DNA of 64,000 nt, taken from contig JACRDI010000036.1 of the NCBI GenBank assembly GCA_016218665.1, forward strand, positions 119,414-183,413. Direction: 5' to 3'. The notes beneath the pieces are model-generated. The model made no database searches and was not told the origin of the DNA. It saw only the letters and a program-made list of their open reading frames with translations. Shown here piece after piece: positions 1 through 10,147 of the stretch. Numbering within the stretch: the stretch's first letter is position 1; each line of letters opens with the position of its first letter. The position numbers were made by a program, and so were the translations under genes. Source of the stretch: Desulfovibrio sp. GTDB taxonomy: Bacteria > Desulfobacterota > Desulfovibrionia > Desulfovibrionales > Desulfovibrionaceae.

Positions 1-1149
1 ATCATCGGCGTCGGCACGAGCCCGTCCACGGGACTTCGGCGCGGCGTGGTGGTGAACATCGAGCAGACCGTGCAGAGCATCAAGAAAGCCTTGGAGGAGG
101 CGGAATTGATGGCCGGCTGCGAGATCCACTCGGTCTACGCCGGCATAGCCGGCAGCCACATCAAGGGTTTCAACAGCCACGGAGTCATCGCCGTCAAAGG
201 CGGCGAGGTGACCCAGAAGGACGTGGACCGCGTCATCGAGGCCGCCAAGGCCGTGGCGATCCCCCTGGACCGCGAGGTGATCCACACCCTGCCCCAGGAG
301 TTCATCGTCGACGACCAGCGCGGCATCGCCGATCCTCTCGGCATGGCCGGCGTGCGGCTTGAGGTGAAGGTGCACATCGTCACCGGCGCGGTCACAAGCG
401 CCCAGAACATCGTGCGCTCGTGCCACCGCTCGGGCCTCGACGTGGCCGACATCGTGCTTGAGTCCCTGGCCTCCAGCAAGGCCGTCCTCAGCGCCGAGGA
501 GCGCGAGATCGGCGTGTGCCTGGTGGACCTGGGCGGCGGCACCACCGACATCGCCATCTTCTCCAAGGACTCCATCAAGCACACCGCGGTGCTGGCCCTT
601 GGCGGCAACAACCTGACCAACGACATCGCCTTCGGCCTGCGCACGCCCATGACCAGCGCCGAAAAGATCAAGATCGAGCATGGTTGCGCCCTGGCCGAGA
701 TGGTCAAGGTCGACGAAAGCATCGACGTTCCCTCCGTGGGCGGCCGCGAGAGCCGCGCCATGAGCAAGCGCGTCCTGGCCGAGATCTGCGAGCCCCGGTG
801 CGAGGAGATCCTGGCCCTGGTGGACCAGGAGCTCATCAAGAGCGGCTTCAAGAACCAGATCGCGGCGGGCGTCGTCCTCACCGGCGGCACCTCCCTCATC
901 CACGGCATGCAGGACCTGGCCGAACAGGTCTTCGACCTGCCCGTGCGCATCGGCTACCCCGAGTACGTGGGCGGCCTGTACGACATGGTCAACAACCCCA
1001 AGTACGCCACGGCGGTGGGCCTTCTGCTCTACGGAGCCGAGAAGCGCCAGGTGACGCCTTCAGGCGGCGGGGACTTCCGGATCCGCGAAGACAACGTCTT
1101 CAACCGGATCCTGGGCCGCATGAAGAAATGGTTCGTCGACATCGCCTAA
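1..1149 (+). CDS. ftsA: Cell division protein FtsA, 3' part
   Basis: Actin-like ATPase that tethers the FtsZ ring to the inner membrane. The frame is open from the first base (IIGVGTSPSTGLRRG), so the true start and the first beta strands lie upstream of the window. About 382 codons are present. Visible are the SHS2-type 1C region (MAGCEIHSVYAGIAGSHIKG), the phosphate-binding stretch DLGGGTTDIAIF, the adenosine motif GVVLTGGTSLIHGM, and the C-terminal amphipathic helix (NRILGRMKKWF) that binds membrane. It lies 64 bases upstream of ftsZ, the usual dcw-cluster order. Confidence 0.97.
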   Translation: MIGVGTSPSTGLRRGVVVNIEQTVQSIKKALEEAELMAGCEIHSVYAGIAGSHIKGFNSHGVIAVKGGEVTQKDVDRVIEAAKAVAIPLDREVIHTLPQEFIVDDQRGIADPLGMAGVRLEVKVHIVTGAVTSAQNIVRSCHRSGLDVADIVLESLASSKAVLSAEEREIGVCLVDLGGGTTDIAIFSKDSIKHTAVLALGGNNLTNDIAFGLRTPMTSAEKIKIEHGCALAEMVKVDESIDVPSVGGRESRAMSKRVLAEICEPRCEEILALVDQELIKSGFKNQIAAGVVLTGGTSLIHGMQDLAEQVFDLPVRIGYPEYVGGLYDMVNNPKYATAVGLLLYGAEKRQVTPSGGGDFRIREDNVFNRILGRMKKWFVDIA

Positions 1150-1213
1150 TTTCGGGCGCGTGAATCTTGGGGAAGATACAGCACACGAGCAAATGCTCCG
1201 GGAGGAGGAACCC

Positions 1214-2446
1214 ATGGCACATTTCGAAATCGAGAACGACATGAGCGCGAAAATCAAGGTCATCGGCTGCGGCGGCGGCGGCGGCAACGCCATCAACAAC
1301 ATGATCCAGTCGCGCCTGACCGGCGTGAGCTTCATCGCCGCCAACACCGACGCCCAGGATATCGAGAAATCCCTGGCCGACCACACCATCCAGCTGGGCG
1401 GCAAGCTGACCAAGGGCCTTGGCGCGGGCGCGAACCCGGAAGTGGGCCGCAACGCCGCCCTTGAGAGCATCGACCAGATCCGCGAAGTGATCCAGAACAC
1501 CGACATGGTGTTCATCACCGCGGGCATGGGCGGCGGCACCGGCACCGGCGCCGCCCCGGTCATCGCCCAGGCCGCCAAGGAGGCCGGGGCCCTCACGGTG
1601 GCCGTGGTCACCAAGCCCTTCTACTTCGAGGGCCGCCGCCGCATGCAGCAGGCCGAGAAAGGCATCGCCGAACTGCGCCAGGTGGTGGACTCCATCATCA
1701 CCATCCCCAACGACCGCCTGCTGCAGATGGCGGCCAAGAAGGCCGGCTTCGGCGTGATGCTCAAGAAAGCCGACGAGGTCCTGTACTACGCGGTCAAGGG
1801 CATCGCCGACCTCATCACCGTGCACGGCCTCATCAACCTGGACTTCGCGGACGTGAAGGCCATCATGACCAATTCCGGCCTGGCCCTCATGGGCACGGGC
1901 ATCGCTTCCGGCGAAAACCGCGCCCGCGAGGCCGCCCTCAAGGCCATCACCAGCCCGCTCCTGGAGGACGTCTCCATCGCCGGCGCGCGCGGCGTGCTGT
2001 TCAACATCACCGCCAGCGAGGACATGAGCACCGACGAGATCCAGGAAGTGTCCGACCTCATCAGCAAGGAAGCCCACGAGGACGCCAACATCGTCTTCGG
2101 CGTGGTGGCCGACCCCAACGCCGGCGACGAGATGTGCGTCACCGTCATCGCCACCAGCATCGACCAGCGCGAGGCCGCTCCCAAGCCGGAGAAGGAGACC
2201 AAAAGCATCCTGAACCCGGTGCCCCTGGCCCCGCAGCGCGCCGCCTCGCGCCGCAACACCATCTCCAGCGTCATCGCCAGCAGCAACCGCGACCTGCCCG
2301 CCTACGTGCGGTACGGCGCGGCCAAATCCGGCGAGGAGCGTCCGGCCCATTCCTCCCTGCGCGCCATGGGCGCCGGCGAGGAAGAGTTCCTCTTCGAGGA
2401 CGAGGCCCTGGACACGCCCGCGTTCATCCGCCGCAACGCGGACTAG
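1214..2446 (+). CDS. ftsZ: Cell division GTPase FtsZ
   Basis: Tubulin-like GTPase that polymerises into the division ring. The protein is 410 residues from the ATG at 1214, which follows GGGAGGAGGAA; an in-frame ATG 18 codons upstream lacks such a site and falls before the conserved part. The N-terminal nucleotide loop GCGGGGGNAINNM and the tubulin signature GGGTGTGAAP (near residue 106) are intact. After a variable linker the C-terminal peptide DTPAFIRRNAD, which binds FtsA and other partners, is present. It is probably co-transcribed with ftsA and with the radical SAM gene that starts 10 bases downstream. Confidence 0.98.
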   Translation: MAHFEIENDMSAKIKVIGCGGGGGNAINNMIQSRLTGVSFIAANTDAQDIEKSLADHTIQLGGKLTKGLGAGANPEVGRNAALESIDQIREVIQNTDMVFITAGMGGGTGTGAAPVIAQAAKEAGALTVAVVTKPFYFEGRRRMQQAEKGIAELRQVVDSIITIPNDRLLQMAAKKAGFGVMLKKADEVLYYAVKGIADLITVHGLINLDFADVKAIMTNSGLALMGTGIASGENRAREAALKAITSPLLEDVSIAGARGVLFNITASEDMSTDEIQEVSDLISKEAHEDANIVFGVVADPNAGDEMCVTVIATSIDQREAAPKPEKETKSILNPVPLAPQRAASRRNTISSVIASSNRDLPAYVRYGAAKSGEERPAHSSLRAMGAGEEEFLFEDEALDTPAFIRRNAD

Positions 2447-2455
2447 GCGCGGGAC

Positions 2456-4195
2456 ATGGCACGCCCTTCCGGGGCGGAGCGCTCGCGTCCGAAAGGGCGC
2501 GGGCGCATCCCCCGACCCGGATCGGCCCGCCCGCAGCCGCCGGACCACGGAGGCCGCCTTCCCGCGGCGCTCCTGATCCCCGGCGACGAGGGCATGGGCC
2601 TCTCGGCCCTGGGCTGGCAGGTGGCTTTCCGCCTGCTCTCCAGCGAGCCGGAGATAGCCGTGGAGCGCTTCTTCCTCGGCAAGGGCTTCCATGCGCCGAA
2701 ATCCGCTGACAGCGGCAGGGATTTAACGCTCTTCCCCTTGATGGCGGCGAGCGTCTCGTTCGAGGAGGACTTCCTCCCCCTCCTCAGGACGCTCGCCGCA
2801 GCGGGCGTTCCGCCTTCGCGGGCGGAACGCCCGGACTACCCCCTGGTGCTGGTGGGAGGACCAGTGGCCTTCCTGAACCCGGCTCCGCTGGCGCCCCTGG
2901 CCGACGCGTTCTGGGTGGGAGAGGCCGAGGCCGGCCTGGCCGATTTCTGCCTGGCGCTCAAGCGCGCCGTGTTCGAAGGCGTGCCCAAGGCCGATTTTCT
3001 CGCATCCGTGGCCCACATGCCGGGCCTGTACGTGCCCGGCCTGACCACAACCCCGGTGCGCCGCGTGGTGGCGCTTGACGCCGATTCCACCCTGCTCGCC
3101 TGCCCCGCGGCCTCCGTGTTCACCGGTCCGCAGGCGGCCTTCCCGGACGCCCTGCTCCTGGAGATCAACCGGGGCTGCCCGCACGCCTGCCGCTTCTGCG
3201 CGGCCGGGTTCGTGTACCGCCCGCCGCGCCACGCCCGCCTGGACGACCTCGTCGCCCTTGTGGAGGAGGCCGCCCCGCCCAAGGTGGGCCTTGTGGGCAC
3301 CGCCCTCACGGACTGGCCGGACCTGCTGCCCTTTCTGCGCTGGCTGGCCGAGCGCAAGACCAAGTTCTCCCTGTCGTCGCTGCGGGCCGATGGCCTGACC
3401 GAGGAGCTGCTGGTCTTCCTGCGCCAGGTGGGCATCCGCACCATCACCCTGGCCCTGGAGGGCGCAAGCGAGCGCCTGCGCCGCGCAGCCAACAAGAAGC
3501 TCGACGCGGAGGTCTTTCTCCAGGCCGTGGAGCGCTGCGCCAACCTGGGCGTGAACCACCTGCGCGTGTACCTCATCATCGGCTGGCCCTGGGAAGGGCC
3601 GCAGGACTATGACGAGTTGGAAGCGTTCCTGGCCCGCGTGGTGGAAGCCCGCGACCGCGGCCACGGCGCGCGCACCCGCGAGTTCATGCGCATCACCGTT
3701 GGCGCAAGCTGCCTGGTGCCCAAGCCCTTCACGCCCCTGCAGTGGGCCCCAATGACGAGCGAGGAAGGGCTCATCGCCGGGCAGAAGCGCCTGGCGGAGA
3801 TGGTCAAAAAGCTGCGAGGGGTGGCCCTCAACGTGGACGCGCCCTTCCAGGCCCGGTTGCAGGGCGTGCTCTCCCGAGGAGGCGAAGAGACCTTCCGGCT
3901 GGTGGAAATGGCCGCGGCCGAGGGTGGCTGGAAGAAGGCCATGCGCCGCTTCGAGGCCGAGACCGCGGACATTCTGGACCGCGAACGCGCGGCCGACGAG
4001 GCGTTCCCCTGGGAGGTCATCGACCTGGGCGTGACGCGCAAATCCCTGCGGCGCGAGTACGAGCGCGCCGGGCGCTTTCTGCACACGCCGGGCTGCCCGC
4101 CCAAAGGCTGCCCCGACTGCGGCCTGTGCGGCATGGACGAGTGGCTCGCCCCAGGCGCGGATGTTTCGACGGCTCCGGACCGGAGCCAGGGCTGA
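2456..4195 (+). CDS. Radical SAM protein with B12-binding-like N-terminal region
   Basis: A 579-residue protein. The radical SAM cluster motif CPHACRFC (Cys241, Cys245, Cys248) binds a [4Fe-4S] cluster that cleaves S-adenosylmethionine. The N-terminal 200 residues resemble the Rossmann-type cobalamin-binding module of MiaB-like/TIGR03960-type proteins (VLVGGPVAFLNPAPLAPL, FWVGEAEAGL), although no clear DxHxxG cobalamin motif is seen. The C-terminal end carries a second Cys-rich patch (CPPKGCPDCGLCG) that could bind another cluster. The position right after ftsZ suggests cell-envelope or translation-linked function, but the substrate is unknown. The first 35 residues are Arg/Pro-rich and the start is not certain. 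Confidence 0.85.
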   Translation: MARPSGAERSRPKGRGRIPRPGSARPQPPDHGGRLPAALLIPGDEGMGLSALGWQVAFRLLSSEPEIAVERFFLGKGFHAPKSADSGRDLTLFPLMAASVSFEEDFLPLLRTLAAAGVPPSRAERPDYPLVLVGGPVAFLNPAPLAPLADAFWVGEAEAGLADFCLALKRAVFEGVPKADFLASVAHMPGLYVPGLTTTPVRRVVALDADSTLLACPAASVFTGPQAAFPDALLLEINRGCPHACRFCAAGFVYRPPRHARLDDLVALVEEAAPPKVGLVGTALTDWPDLLPFLRWLAERKTKFSLSSLRADGLTEELLVFLRQVGIRTITLALEGASERLRRAANKKLDAEVFLQAVERCANLGVNHLRVYLIIGWPWEGPQDYDELEAFLARVVEARDRGHGARTREFMRITVGASCLVPKPFTPLQWAPMTSEEGLIAGQKRLAEMVKKLRGVALNVDAPFQARLQGVLSRGGEETFRLVEMAAAEGGWKKAMRRFEAETADILDRERAADEAFPWEVIDLGVTRKSLRREYERAGRFLHTPGCPPKGCPDCGLCGMDEWLAPGADVSTAPDRSQG

Positions 4196-4210
4196 GGCCC
4201 GTTACGCGCC

Positions 4211-4432
4211 TCAGCTGAAGCCGCCGCCCCCGCACCCGCCGCCCATGGGCGGCATGGCCGGCTCCGAAGCGCCGCCGCCCTCCCCCATGCGCACCGCACA
4301 GGCGGAGAGCCTGCGCTCCGGAGCATCCGCCCCGCAGACCGGACAGGCCACCCCTGCCTCGTCCTGCGCGTTGCGCACCAGTTCCTCAAAGCATTTTCCG
4401 CACTTGCGGCAAGCGTATTCATAGATGGGCAT
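4211..4432 (-). CDS. FmdB-family small zinc ribbon protein
   Basis: A 73-residue protein starting MPIYEYACRKC, the signature of the FmdB/CxxC_CXXC_SSSS putative regulatory family. Two Cys pairs (C8/C11 and C30/C33) make one zinc ribbon. The C-terminal tail is Gly/Cys-rich (MGGGCGGGG) and could bind metal. An upstream in-frame extension exists but runs through the divergent promoter region and has no homology. Function is unknown; FmdB was named as a transcriptional regulator of formamidase in Methylophilus. It is convergent with the radical SAM gene and divergent from the ZraP-like gene. Confidence 0.85.
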   Translation of the reverse strand: MPIYEYACRKCGKCFEELVRNAQDEAGVACPVCGADAPERRLSACAVRMGEGGGASEPAMPPMGGGCGGGGFS

Positions 4433-4527
4433 GGCCGTGGTCCTCCGTTGCCAATGCTGGGGGCATATGTGCGCACGCCGGGCAAACCAGTCAAGACCGG
4501 CTCCACGCGCCAAGCCCTTGCGCAGGC

Positions 4528-4580
4528 TTGTGCAGCCCCCTCCCCCGGGCACTTGTGCAGAGATGTGCAACAGGTTGCAC
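4528..4580 (+). promoter_or_regulatory. Probable upstream activator sites for the sigma-54 promoter
   Basis: A perfect inverted repeat GTGCAAC-AG-GTTGCAC spans 4565-4580. TTGTGCA also occurs at 4528-4534 and 4553-4559, each a partial match to the same arm. They lie about 55-105 bases upstream of the -24 element, the usual range for an NtrC-type enhancer binder. The natural candidate is the sigma-54 regulator encoded at 7417-8838. This is inference from position and symmetry. Confidence 0.6.
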
Positions 4581-4632
4581 GCAAAAGCCTTTAAACAGTA
4601 TTTTAATACACTGGATTTGTTTGTGAAACACT

Positions 4633-4650
4633 TTGGCACGGCACATGCTT
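4633..4650 (+). promoter_or_regulatory. Sigma-54 (-24/-12) promoter
   Basis: TTGGCACGGCACATGCTT has GG at 4635-4636 and GC at 4647-4648, with exactly 10 bases between them, and matches TGGCACG-N4-TTGC except at one position. It sits about 80 bases before the ATG of the ZraP-like gene and in the same direction. Confidence 0.75.
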
Positions 4651-4728
4651 CGCGTGTTTCAATCGACACGGCGCGCACCCCCCCTTTGCGCAAGGCCGCA
4701 CATGTTTCAAACCTTGGAGGAACAGATC

Positions 4729-5208
4729 ATGAAGAGAAACATCATCGCCCTGGTGGCCGTGGCCGCCCTCGTGGCCCTGTCCGCGGTGGCCTTCGCCGCT
4801 CCGCGCGGGGGCAGGGGGGCCGCCCAGACCGCCATCACCCCGGAGCAGCGCGCCACCATCCAGAAGATCATCGAGTCGCGCCAGGAGAAGCTCTACGAAC
4901 TGCGTGAGAAGATCTGGGCCAAGCACGCCGAGCTGCAAGCCCTGTCCAATTCCGGCAAGGGCGAGAAGGCCGACATCCAGAACCTGGTGGGCGAGATTTC
5001 CAAGCTGCGTGACGCCATGCACAAGGAGCGCCTGGCCATCCGCAGCGAGATTGAGAAGCAGACCGGCCTCAAGGGCTTCGGGCCCGAGGGCTACCACCGC
5101 GGCGGCATGGGCTACGGCATGGGCTACAACGAAGACTGCGGCACCGGCGGCGGCATGGGCCGCGGGTTCGGCAGCGGCGCGGGCTGCCCTGGCGGCGTCT
5201 GCAACTAG
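4729..5208 (+). CDS. ZraP/Spy-like periplasmic metal-stress protein
   Basis: A 159-residue protein starting at the ATG after TTGGAGGAACAGATC. It has a signal peptide (MKRNIIALVAVAALVALSAV, cleavage near AFA-AP), then a helical region of about 95 residues with the family pattern TPEQRATIQKIIESRQEKLYELREKI, then a Gly/Met/Tyr/Cys-rich tail (YGMGYNEDCGTGGGMGRG) likely to bind metal. ZraP and Spy are periplasmic chaperones; ZraP binds zinc and dampens ZraS. Here the kinase and regulator follow at 5400 and 7417, the zraP-zraSR partnership. The sigma-54 promoter at 4633 fits control by the regulator. Confidence 0.85.
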   Translation: MKRNIIALVAVAALVALSAVAFAAPRGGRGAAQTAITPEQRATIQKIIESRQEKLYELREKIWAKHAELQALSNSGKGEKADIQNLVGEISKLRDAMHKERLAIRSEIEKQTGLKGFGPEGYHRGGMGYGMGYNEDCGTGGGMGRGFGSGAGCPGGVCN

Positions 5209-5227
5209 GAGCAATCCGTCCTCTGCG

Positions 5228-5264
5228 GCGGCCCGGCAAGTCCCGTACGGACAGGCCGGGCCGC
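5228..5264 (+). terminator. Strong stem-loop between the zraP-like gene and the kinase
   Basis: GCGGCCCGGC (5228-5237) pairs exactly with GCCGGGCCGC (5255-5264) around a 17-base loop. There is no T-run, so it may stabilise the 3' end of the abundant upstream message or reduce readthrough rather than be a classical terminator. Confidence 0.4.
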
Positions 5265-5950
5265 CTCGATTTGCCGGGGGCCACTTCCCACGCCTGGCGC
5301 AGCAAGGGCGCAGCCGGTTGACACCCAGGGCTCATGCGGCCTAGCAGACTGTGAGTTCCTCTTCGCACGCAACCCCACACCCCCGAGGACGACAACAGGA
5401 TGGAACTGCGCACCTTCAAGCGGGACAAGGGCCCGGTGCTGGCGGCCGTGGCCGCGCTGCTGGTCCTTGGCGTGGGCAGCATGTTCCTCACCTGGCAGAA
5501 CATCCGCCGCCAAAGGGATCTCGTCGACCAGCACATGCAACTGGCCGGCAACGCAGTGGTGCACGGGGTGGAGGCCAACCTCATGCGGGTCATGCACTCG
5601 CTCAGGCGCTCGCCCGATGCCACGGCCCGCTTCTTTCCCAGCGTGCGCGAGCTGTTCAAGGAAATGACCGCCTCCGGCGAGGTGGTGTTCCTCGGCGTGT
5701 TCGACGAGGACGGCCGGCTGGTTGTGGCTTCCTCCGAGCAGGACGAGAAGAACGAACTGGTCCTGCCGGAGATCATCATCGCCGCCTTGGAGACCCAGGG
5801 CCAATGGTCCGGCCCGCTGGAGTACAACGGCAAGCCGGCCATCTTCTCCGCCATCCGCGCCAGGCCCACCCTCTCGGTGCTGAACGAGGGCGTGCGCCTG
5901 GGCCTGTCCATGCCGCCGGAGCCGCCCCGGCAGGACCAGCCCGGGCCCGG

Positions 5951-6001
5951 CGAGCAGACGAGCAGACAGACGAGCAGACAGACGGGCAGACAGGCGGGCA
6001 A
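5951..6001 (+). repeat. In-frame 12-base tandem repeat in the kinase gene
   Basis: Units close to GAGCAGACAGAC are repeated about four times and translate to a Gln/Thr/Ser/Arg run in the periplasmic sensor. The unit length is a multiple of three, so copy-number change would keep the frame. Confidence 0.8.
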
Positions 6002-7416
6002 GCAGGGCCGCGCCAGCGCCCCCGGCGCGGACAAGGCGCCCCAGCCCATGCCCGGCACCCTGCCCGGCAACCCGCCGGAATTCCTGGACGACCTGCCGCC
6101 GCCGGGCCGCCAGGCACTCGGCCGATCGCCCGAATTTCCGTCCATGTTCATCATGGCCGGGCTGAACCCCCGCCGCCACCTGGACCAGTTCCAGGCCTAC
6201 CGCCGCGCGGCCATCCTGCAGGCGGGCTACGTCTTCGGCGCGGCGAGCCTTTTGTGGGTGCTGGCCTTCGCCTACCTGCGCAGGCGTGACCAGGCCCTCA
6301 AGGCCGCCCGGCTGGAGCGCTTCCAGTCCAAGCTGCTGGACAACATGCCCGACGGACTGGTGACCCTCTCGGCCGACGGCTCCATCCTCGCGGCCAACGG
6401 GTCCGCCGCGCGCATCCTGCTGGGAGGCCACGGCACGGAGGCCCACACGGCCAGGGACAACGCCAAGGACAACGCCAAGGACGATGCCCTGGGCCTCACC
6501 GGCCGCAACTGGAGCGAGTTCCCCTTCGCCGGGCTGCTGTCCGGCAAGGAGCCGGCCAAGCCCTACCAGTGGCGGCAGTTCGAACACGCGGGCAGGGTCA
6601 TCGAGATCCTCTGCCTGCCGCTGCAGGCCGACGCGTCCTCCGAGGGCGTGGGCGGGGAACGCATGGTGCTCCTGCGCGACCGCACGCGCATCAAGACCCT
6701 GGAGGACGACCTGGCGGAGGCCAAGCGTCTGGCGGCCATCGGCTCCCTCGCGGCTGGCGTCGCGCACGAGATCAGAAACCCCCTCTCCTCCCTGCGCGGC
6801 TTCGCCCAGCTCTTCGCCACCAAGCTTAAAGGACAGGAACCCCTGGCGTCCTACGCCTCCACCATGGTGCAGGAGGCCGACCGCCTGAACCGCGTGGTGA
6901 CGGACCTGCTCTTCCTGGCGCGCCCGCGCGACCTGGCCCCGACCGAGGTGGACCTGCCGCGCATGGCCGAGAGCCTGCGGGGCCTGCTGCGCTTCGACCT
7001 GGAGAACAAGGGCGTGACGCCGCAGATCGACCTCGCGGCCGAGAGCGTCTACGCCGACGAGGACGCCCTCAAGCAGTGCCTGCTGAACCTTTTGGTCAAC
7101 GCCCTGGACGCCCTGCCCGAGGAAGGCGGACAGCTCACCCTGGCCTCGCGCCGGGGCAACCCCGAAGAGGACGGCGCGCCCGGCGTGTGGGTGAGCGTGG
7201 CCGACAACGGCGCCGGCATGGACGAAGCCGTGCGCGCCAAGGCCTTCGAGCCCTTCTTCACCGACAAGCGCCAGGGCACGGGCCTCGGGCTGGCCATCGT
7301 GCAGGGCATCATGCGCGGGCACAGGGGCCGCGCCCTCATCGAGTCCGCTCCCGGCCAGGGCACCACCCTGCGCCTGTTCTTCCCCGATCCCGAAACCCGC
7401 GATGGCGGAGGCCCCC

Positions 7417-8834
<1,418 letters not shown>

Positions 8835-8838
<4 letters not shown>

Positions 8839-9746
8839 GGCCGGGCGTCCAGATTCAGGATGAACCCGGCGATGCCGGCGACCACCTGCTCCTCTATGCC
8901 CAGGTAGCCGTGCGGGCTTCTGGCCTCGCAGGCCTCGGACTGCGCCGGCGCGCCGCCCTCGAAGGTCAGCAGGGCCTTGCGGGGCGAGGCGGACAGCGCG
9001 TCCAGAATCCGCGGCCCGGCCTCCGGCGCGCTGAAGGCGCAGCCGTCATCCCTGTGCCGCACCACCAGCGCAGGCACGCGCACCGTGCCCAGCCCGGCGT
9101 CCAGCACGCCCTTCTGGTAGGCGCCGGGCAGGTCCCAGCGCTTGGCCGCCTTGGCGATGGTCGAGGTGAGCACCACGCCCCCAAGTTCCTCCGCAGGAAG
9201 CATCCCCGCCGCCCGGGCGGCGGAAATGGTGCCCATGCTGGTGCCCACCAGCCAGGGGGCCAGGTGCCAGCGTTCCCTGGCGTAGGCCGCCACGGCCCGC
9301 AAATCGGCCACATGCTCCGGGGAGAAGCGGAACCAGGCGCTCATGCCGTCCGAATGGTCCGAGGGGACGTCCATGGTCAGCACGGCGAGCCCCTGCGCCG
9401 CGAAGAGCTGGCGCGAACGCACCAGGAAGTTGCCGCCGTTGCGGATCTCCGCCTGCCCGTCGTGTCCTTTGTCGTGCCCGTTGCCGTGTCCGTTGTCGCG
9501 CCCGTTGTCGCGCCCGCTGATCCTGACGACGCCCTGCCCGCCCGCGAGCAGGATGACCACGGCGCGCGGACGCTCCGGCGAGATGACCGCGAGCGGCACC
9601 GTGACGCCCGGCCGCGTCGGCAGGGCGAGAAAGCCCTCCGGCAACTCCGCCGCGGCGGCCAGGGCCGGAAGCGCCAGGGCCTGCGTCAAGGACGCAAGCG
9701 CCAGGCACAGGGCCAGCGCGGCCAGGATGCGGCCAGCCCGGCTCAT
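8835..9746 (-). CDS. Secreted alpha/beta-hydrolase-like protein
   Basis: A 303-residue protein with a signal peptide (MSRAGRILAALALCLALASL, then ALA sites). The fold is suggested by the oxyanion-region strand AVVILLAGGQGV, the nucleophile elbow GTSMGT and a late His segment (VRHRDDGCAF). It lacks a recognisable subfamily, so the substrate is unknown. A His/Asn/Gly/Asp repeat (RDNGRDNGHGNGHDKGHDG) sits in the loop after strand 1 and is an unusual insertion that might bind metal. The ATG overlaps the stop of the upstream membrane protein gene (ATGA), so the two are coupled. Confidence 0.75.
9458..9518 (-). repeat. In-frame 12-base tandem repeat in the hydrolase gene
   Basis: About five imperfect copies of a unit read on the plus strand as CCGTTGTCGCGC, encoding the (R/H)(D/G)NG run of the hydrolase. 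Changes in copy number would keep the reading frame. Confidence 0.75.
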
Positions 9747-10147
9747 CCCCGCAGCATCCCCGCCCACACGGGGCCCCAGAAGGTGGTGACCAGCACCAGC
9801 ACCCACAGGCGGCCCTTGAAGATGTTGTAATCCGCCAGCAGTTCCTCCACCGGCTTCTTCAGCACCACAAGCCCCAGGGCGAACTCGAAGCAGATGGTGA
9901 GCACGGTCCACAGGGCGCCCACGCGCATGAGCGGCCAGGTGTCGCGCAGGCCGGAGGCGCCCACGAAGAGCTGCATGGCCGCGAAGAGAAGCAGGCAGAC
10001 CATGAGCGTGCCGATGACGTGGGCCTTGGCCTCGCCGAGCATGGGCTCAAGGAGCTTCACGCGGAGGCCCCCGCAGATGATGGCGATGCCGACGAAGCTG
10101 AGCCAGGCGCACAGCGCCAGCACCCAGATGAGCGACGAACGGTCCAC
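9743..10147 (-). CDS. Small integral membrane protein, unknown function
   Basis: A 134-residue protein with four predicted membrane helices (about 6-28, 45-65, 75-100 and 112-130) and no recognised family. It starts at a GTG whose first base is the last base of the upstream stop codon (TAGTG), and its own stop overlaps the hydrolase start, so it is the middle of a three-gene operon: cysteine synthase fusion, this gene, hydrolase. No catalytic motif is visible. Confidence 0.7.
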   Translation of the reverse strand: MDRSSLIWVLALCAWLSFVGIAIICGGLRVKLLEPMLGEAKAHVIGTLMVCLLLFAAMQLFVGASGLRDTWPLMRVGALWTVLTICFEFALGLVVLKKPVEELLADYNIFKGRLWVLVLVTTFWGPVWAGMLRG